Below, in pieces: positions 58,946 through 64,000 of a DNA stretch of 64,000 nucleotides (positions within the stretch are counted from its first letter, which is position 1; each line of letters opens with the position of its first letter). The notes under the pieces are model-generated. The model saw nothing but the letters and a program-made list of their open reading frames with translations, was not told the origin of the DNA and ran no database searches. The translations under genes were made by a program, and so were the position numbers. This DNA comes from Euwallacea fornicatus (lineage: Eukaryota; Arthropoda; Insecta; Coleoptera; Curculionidae). The stretch is taken from positions 1 through 64,000 of the forward strand of contig NC_089555.1 of the NCBI RefSeq assembly GCF_040115645.1, written 5' to 3'.

Positions 58946-60767
58946 CACCTGACATAAAATTTACCAAACCAAATAAAAAAGCACTGCTAAAAGGGCACTA
59001 TATCGCACTACTCCACCCCCGTTATTTCCAAAATGGCGTTTCTCGTTGCGTAAGACCAATTTTTCAAAACGTACCTGTTTCTGCGATGGAAAATTTGAGC
59101 AGCTTCTCAGGGGGCCCTGCGCTGACTGTCGCCCGACTGATCTATCCCCCAAATTCCCTGTCGGCATCAAATCACCATCCCCACCTCTAGATAAGTGCCA
59201 CATGCTCAAATTATTTGATCCCGCACTAGATAAGTCAAATCTAAGTGGGCTGATGCAAGAAATCGGGAACCTAGCAGGAGTTACTGAGTCGCAGAATTAA
59301 GCTTAAAGATAAATTTAGATGCGGCCCCAGCAAAAATAGATTTTTGGGTGACATGATATGGTGCGGAAAGAGAGGTTTTTCAATGGCCTGAAACGTGGCG
59401 GGTCGGCCAAGTTGGGTTTTTCCTTCAAAAGGGTCAAAAGGGGAAAGTAGGAACGTAGGAAAAACATCATTTGGAAATTGAAATCTTGAGATTTGTATTC
59501 TTTTTGAGGTTAAATAAAGCTGTAGTTTGGCTTTTGGAAAGTTCCATATTTTTAGAAGAAGTTCAGTGGGAGTTGGAACGTGATATTGTTCTTATTTATA
59601 TCTAAAAACTCACGCTCTCACCTTATGTCTATGATAAGTTACATGCACGGTAAGCTTAATTGAGACAAAAACCTATACAGTGCATTTTTTTTCCGCCCAA
59701 TCCAGGGAAAAATATAGTTGTATTTTAATAATAATTAGACGTAAAAATAAGTGTTAAAAATATATTTATATACATTTTTTGGTTGATGTGACCTCCATTT
59801 GCGGCTAAGCGATACTCGAAAACAATCTTAAAGTCATAAAAAATATCGGAATCTTTTTTTTTATTTGTAAATACATAAATATGGAAAAAATATCTAACTC
59901 CAAGCTATAATCACTCAATGAAAATAACATTATTTTATGTAAAACACCATATAAGTATATTAGAATTGGGCAATTGTATCCAGAAACGCTTCGCGTTACT
60001 CTTCCAAAGTGATAGGAATAGGAATTTATTTTTATCTCTACCTGACCTCAGGCGAAAAACAGCAACAGCTATATGACCGGTAACATTTGACATTACATAT
60101 TGCCATGATGATAATGACATAGTGGGATTAATTACCACTTTAGATGGCACAGTGATGGTAATTACCAAGTTTAGCAAAAACAAAATTCATAATTGTTAGT
60201 CGATTTAGGAGCCTTAAAAGACAATTTGTGCGTACCAGAAGGCGATTCTTTTATACCAATCTGTAGCAAGTGAACGTCAGAAATACAGTAGGTCATCCGA
60301 CAACCAATACACCTCGACAATCGACAATCGATACACACATATTTTAGCTTGTCTAAAAAATGTGAATATGATACTTTTTACACTAAAGTCTGAATTAAAA
60401 TTTCTTCTATTTGCAATAATTTGGTAGTTAAAACGTATTAACAAATCAGTAATAAACTGCGCACATTAAAATTATAAAAACCATCTTAAGACAGTACTTT
60501 GTTTACACCTCTCTCCCTCACAACACCTATTTTTATCCCAACCACGCAATACCTATTATTCACACATCCCAGCATTCAAAGTGGTAATATATGCAAGCTC
60601 CAACCTATTCCGTGTTCTGACATTGTTGCTGGATTAATCCTACATATCCTGGCGCAGTTTCAATATAAGGGGGCTTCCAAATTGACCCGTCTATTTTGGA
60701 CGTGTTTTTGTAAACAAAGAGACAACTGTGTTTATTGGGGCCGATACATACAGGAAGACTTCAAAGG

Positions 60768-60891
60768 CGAAAATATCAGAATGAAGTCTTGTCCTCTAAG
60801 CCGAATCAGGGCATCGCTCCCTGCATGACCCAGTTCGAGCTCCCCGTGACGTCACCTTTTGCGTCATTCCCATTTTAGAATGAAATATCGG
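60768..60891. mobile_element. Second copy of the CRE-bearing dispersed element
   Basis: Starting CGAAAATATCAGAATGAA, this stretch aligns by eye to the reverse complement of 45386-45508, sharing CAGAATGAA, TGACCCAG, TGACGTCA (60847-60854) and CGTCATTCCC in order. Its right end reads ATTTTAGAATGAAATATCGG, so the inverted termini of the other copy are not preserved. Confidence 0.5.
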
Positions 60892-61118
60892 CAGAGGTTT
60901 TCCAGTATCTGGAAACTGGCGCAACTTTGGTACCAAAGTGTTGCTGCATTTTTTTTTAAAGGTGATTTATGTTTATGATTAAATTTTGAATTTTCTTGTG
61001 GTTGATTGAGGGTGGTTTAATGCTGTAAGAAGAGATGTTTATTGTCTAAAAAAGTGAATAGTTTATGGTTAAATTTATGTCTAAGATGTCTAGTTTTAAT
61101 ATTTGCAAACTAAAGTTA

Positions 61119-61485
61119 TCAATCCTCAACGGGAAAGGTCATGGAACTCTGATTCTCGCCCCTCCACTGACCCAATTTTCCCCCCGACACATTTTGCAAC
61201 AAGTATTGACGCATTGCCCCACCTCCCGGTAACCTAATGACGTCAGAGGAATCCTCTACCTCCAGTGGCGAGTTCTCCATTAATGCTTCGCATAGATGCA
61301 CCTATGAGACAAAAAAACTCAGAGAAGTTCAAAAACTTCTGCAGACTCAAAAAGATTGCTCGTACTGATATGACGCTCCTGAATAAAATGGTGCCCCTTA
61401 ATTTTGAATTATATCCTTGAATTTCCGACTCTAGCAAATCATTGACTCTTTTCCTCTCTCGGACATAATAAGGGCCCTTTTGCAT
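61119..61485 (-). CDS. Two-exon 100-aa protein, unrecognised
   Basis: Exon 1 (61485-61366, 40 codons, MQKGPYYVRERKRVNDLLES to LFRSVIS) ends at TCA|GTACGA. Exon 2 (61301-61119, 60 codons plus stop, from VHLCEALMENSPLEVEDSSD to SSMTFPVED) starts after TTGTCTCATAG. Both are phase 0 and the intron is 64 bp. The first half is basic with a helical look; the second has a Gly-rich turn (LPGGG). There is no signal peptide or membrane segment. An out-of-frame ATG overlaps just upstream (61489), so the true start may lie in an earlier exon. GC content is higher than in flanking DNA, as expected of coding sequence. Function is unknown; I could not match it to a family. Confidence 0.5.
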
Positions 61486-61585
61486 GCATCTAAACTAAAA
61501 ATAGCGTCCCATGCATATCCCCACCCTCGAGGTGCTCCCCTTTTAAACCGGACAGTTACCTGCAAACATTATGAATTCACAAGAG

Positions 61586-61810
61586 CACGTGAGAGTTTAA
61601 CAATCAATGTAATGACGTCATTGCCGGCGGGCCAATGGCGCGAGGCCTCCATTCAGTTTAACCGACTGGCCCGCTTTGAGATTCATCTCGGCATTTTCGC
61701 AAGAAAATTCCGTTCAGTTTCAAATGGGGTGCTGCAGCTGAAGCTTCGGAGTTGGACCTGCCCCAACAGTGATTAGTTTGACGAATGATCCCCAGTGCAT
61801 CATGACGTCA
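61586..61810 (-). promoter_or_regulatory. Promoter-like block with CREs, E-box and CCAAT
   Basis: Upstream of the 100-aa gene lie CACGTG (61586), two perfect CREs TGACGTCA (61613 and 61803) and GCCAATGG (about 61630), in a GC-richer stretch. These sites favour a CREB/ATF-type regulated promoter. It could serve transcripts in both directions. Confidence 0.5.
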
Positions 61811-61829
61811 TCGTCGTTAATCAACCTCA

Positions 61830-63990
61830 GTTGTAAGTTTATCTGAGCCCTCTGTAGATCAGCTTCAGTTCATTTGTTGAAACAGAAAAGATGTGAATCA
61901 TGCTTTCTTGGATTGTGAGGTACAGCGGTTTTACAGGGGGTTTGTTATTGACCATAACCTACCGCAGGATACTACAGGTTGGGAAGTCTACGTGGGCGTT
62001 TGTGTACTATAGCCACGGAAAATGTGTAAATGGGGTTGTGGTGACGTCTCGGGTCAGACTGTTTCGATGTCTTGTAACATAAGTTGAAAAGTTATGACAC
62101 ACAAGTGTTTAAAAGTGCTGAGAGTTTGGAATAAATATTCATTATAGTTCCTTGTGGATATCAAGCTAAATTGGATTTTTGCATGAAGTTTTAGCTTTGG
62201 AATGAAATGGCCGGGTAGGCCTTATTACACACTATGTTCGCTTCCCATTTTAGAGGTATGGGTGCCTTACAAGTATGCCAACAAATTAGGGAAACTCGAA
62301 AAATGTAATAAAATGAACAGAATTTTTTTAAACTACTGCGATAGCCTAGATATAGCCTAGGGTAGTTAAAATACATGCAGCTATCTATACAGTATATTTT
62401 ATACAATAACGATAAAAATTTGAAGCGTATTCCCTGTGTCAAAATAAAAATAAATCGCTTCATTACCACACTATAGGGTTTTGAAGTATGGAAAGAAATA
62501 TTTTTTCTTTCCTATTTTAAAAATGTTTAGAACAATTTGACTAAAATTTGCACAGTTTAATAGAGATATTGTAATATGTCTTTTAAATATATCGGAGTTT
62601 ACCCAAAAATTTCAGGGGCGTGCCCAAGAGGCTATCGGAATTTTGCATAGAAAATTGTAATCCCCCGAGGATTTTTATAATTCTCATAATTATTTCAAAT
62701 ACTGCAATTAAAAATGTTACTTTTCTATCAACAAACTTAATAGGAGTTATTGATCAAATAGTTTAAATTATTGCTAGCAGTTAGTACACATGAATCTAAT
62801 CTTGGTTCAAGTGATTTCCGAATTCCTAATCAGTTCCTATAACACCAGAATTATTTTTATACCCTGTATTTCTGAAATTCATTGCTTACGGCCATATGTT
62901 TGTAGAAACTTCTTTTCATATTTTGACCCAAGCAAGATTCCCTTAAATTTGCGCCTTATGTTTTGGAAAACCTTTTACAGAAGATAATTTTCATTCAAAT
63001 TAAGTTGCAGTTATTAATGCAATTCTTACGGAGCTTATGATCTTATGATATCATATTACTTTAATAGAAATAAAGCCCAACAACTTACAAATATTTATAT
63101 TTAGCGAATTAACAGCAAATGGCGACATTGGATTTATACTACCATTAAGGTAACCAAGACCATATTCAATTCTGTTTCTTTCAAAATCAGGTGTAGAAAA
63201 GCCTCAAATTTCGAAGAACTACTACAAATGTCATCAGATATTGACTCGACTGGGAAATTGGTCCAATTCCCAATATATGTTCTTTAGTCTTAACCTGAGC
63301 AAAGACGAAATCATCTATATCAAGCAAAATCGCTAAAAGTGTTTTACATTTCCTTTATACTCCTTCCCCATGCTTGAAGATCTTCCTCATATAAAATTTA
63401 CACTAAATTAGGTGAATTTAGCTTTGGCACCAGATAAAGTGAGATTCCCCAACCAAAGCTTAATTATGACTGGTGGAAACTTAGAATTTTTTAATAAAAA
63501 TCGTGAAATCGTTGCTATTTTTGATCAAAAATTTTGGAAATCTGAAGAACCCTAAAATTGTTTTTCCATTTTGGGTAAATTTTTCAGCATCTAACGTGTT
63601 TTCAATTATTTTTTACATATTCCGTTGTTATAAAAATATCGCAATTTTGTGAAACTACCTTTTTCTTTTAAAATTCGCCCTTTTTAATTAAAAAATCACC
63701 ACCTAATTTACAACAAAGGATAAATTCGAATGAAAATGGCTAGCACTCGCGCCAGCAACGTGTGAAATGGAGTTTATGAAATTTAAAAATGAGAATTCGC
63801 GATTCAAGTCTCATTACCTTGATTGACAGAACCACTATGAAGATAGAGGATACTTAGGGTTGGTAAATATGTATTCAAACTATAACCTTCAAGGATTTTT
63901 TTAGATATAATAGAAAATTCAGACTTATCGTAAATGTTCTTTAAACGTGTTATTAAATAAAAATTTCTTGCGAAAACTGCAATTTGTTCA
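61830..63990. other. Intergenic stretch to the window edge
   Basis: AT-rich, with no open frame of coding character supported by splice sites. Nothing recognisable is seen. Confidence 0.45.
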
Positions 63991-63992
63991 TT

Positions 63993-64000
63993 CACTTACC
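63993..64000 (-). other. Possible splice donor of a minus-strand gene beyond the window
   Basis: The last bases, read on the minus strand, are G|GTAAGTG, a strong donor. An exon may therefore end exactly at the edge, with the body of the gene outside. Confidence 0.2.

Larger units (their letters stand above)
57061..60767. other. Intergenic stretch
   Basis: No secure gene. A minus-strand open stretch near 59184-59080 (between TTATCTAG and CAG|GTACGT) could be an exon rich in Gly, Ser and Arg, but it has no partner. Two telomere-like motifs facing each other occur at 58552 and 58933. The rest is AT-rich without recognisable features. Confidence 0.45.

Overview
The window looks like the left end of an insect chromosome, most likely a beetle. 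It opens with about 2.17 kb of an almost perfect 10-bp tandem repeat whose G-rich strand reads TTAGTTCAGG, that is TTAGT fused to TCAGG. TCAGG is a known coleopteran telomere repeat and TTAGG the general insect one. The C-rich strand reads left to right, as expected at the left end of an assembled chromosome. The DNA is AT-rich, genes have introns with GT/AG borders, and all firmly recognised genes are insect orthologues. The species cannot be named from the sequence.

Layout. 1-2400: telomere and a decayed telomere boundary. 2.4-5.7 kb: a purine-rich tract with an ~84-bp tandem repeat, then a nested set of inverted-repeat elements with CAGGGTG-type ends. 5.7-12.6 kb: a fold-back element, small TA-flanked elements and a GC-richer island, without a convincing gene. 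12.5-13.1 kb: a near-perfect 56-nt hairpin and two weak coding candidates. 13.6-16.75 kb: a decayed tandem triplication in which one copy keeps an open exon. 16.75-19.2 kb: little that can be named.

The gene-bearing part is almost all on the minus strand. 33.4-19.25 kb: bark beetle/Anakonda (14 coding exons, 2930 aa), the tricellular-junction organiser. 37.2-36.2 kb: a CD151-like tetraspanin (5 exons, 260 aa). 41.5-38.95 kb: an SH3-PX-BAR sorting nexin, SH3PX1/SNX9 family (7 exons, 560 aa). 56.6-45.9 kb: troponin I (wupA/heldup) with unusually rich alternative splicing. It has five mutually exclusive exon-6 copies, two ordinary C-terminal exons, and a series of phase-compatible exons giving a ~240-residue Pro/Ala/Glu-rich tail like the heavy troponin (TnH) of water-bug flight muscle. 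A further phase-compatible exon appears to derive from a LINE endonuclease. 61.5-61.1 kb: an unrecognised two-exon, 100-aa protein behind a CRE/E-box/CCAAT promoter.

The genes do not form a pathway. bark, the tetraspanin and SH3PX1 are membrane, junction or trafficking proteins; wupA belongs to muscle. Exon borders were placed by hand from splice motifs and reading-phase agreement. For bark, the tetraspanin and SH3PX1 every exon length closes in frame to a stop. No RNA-seq or database search was available.
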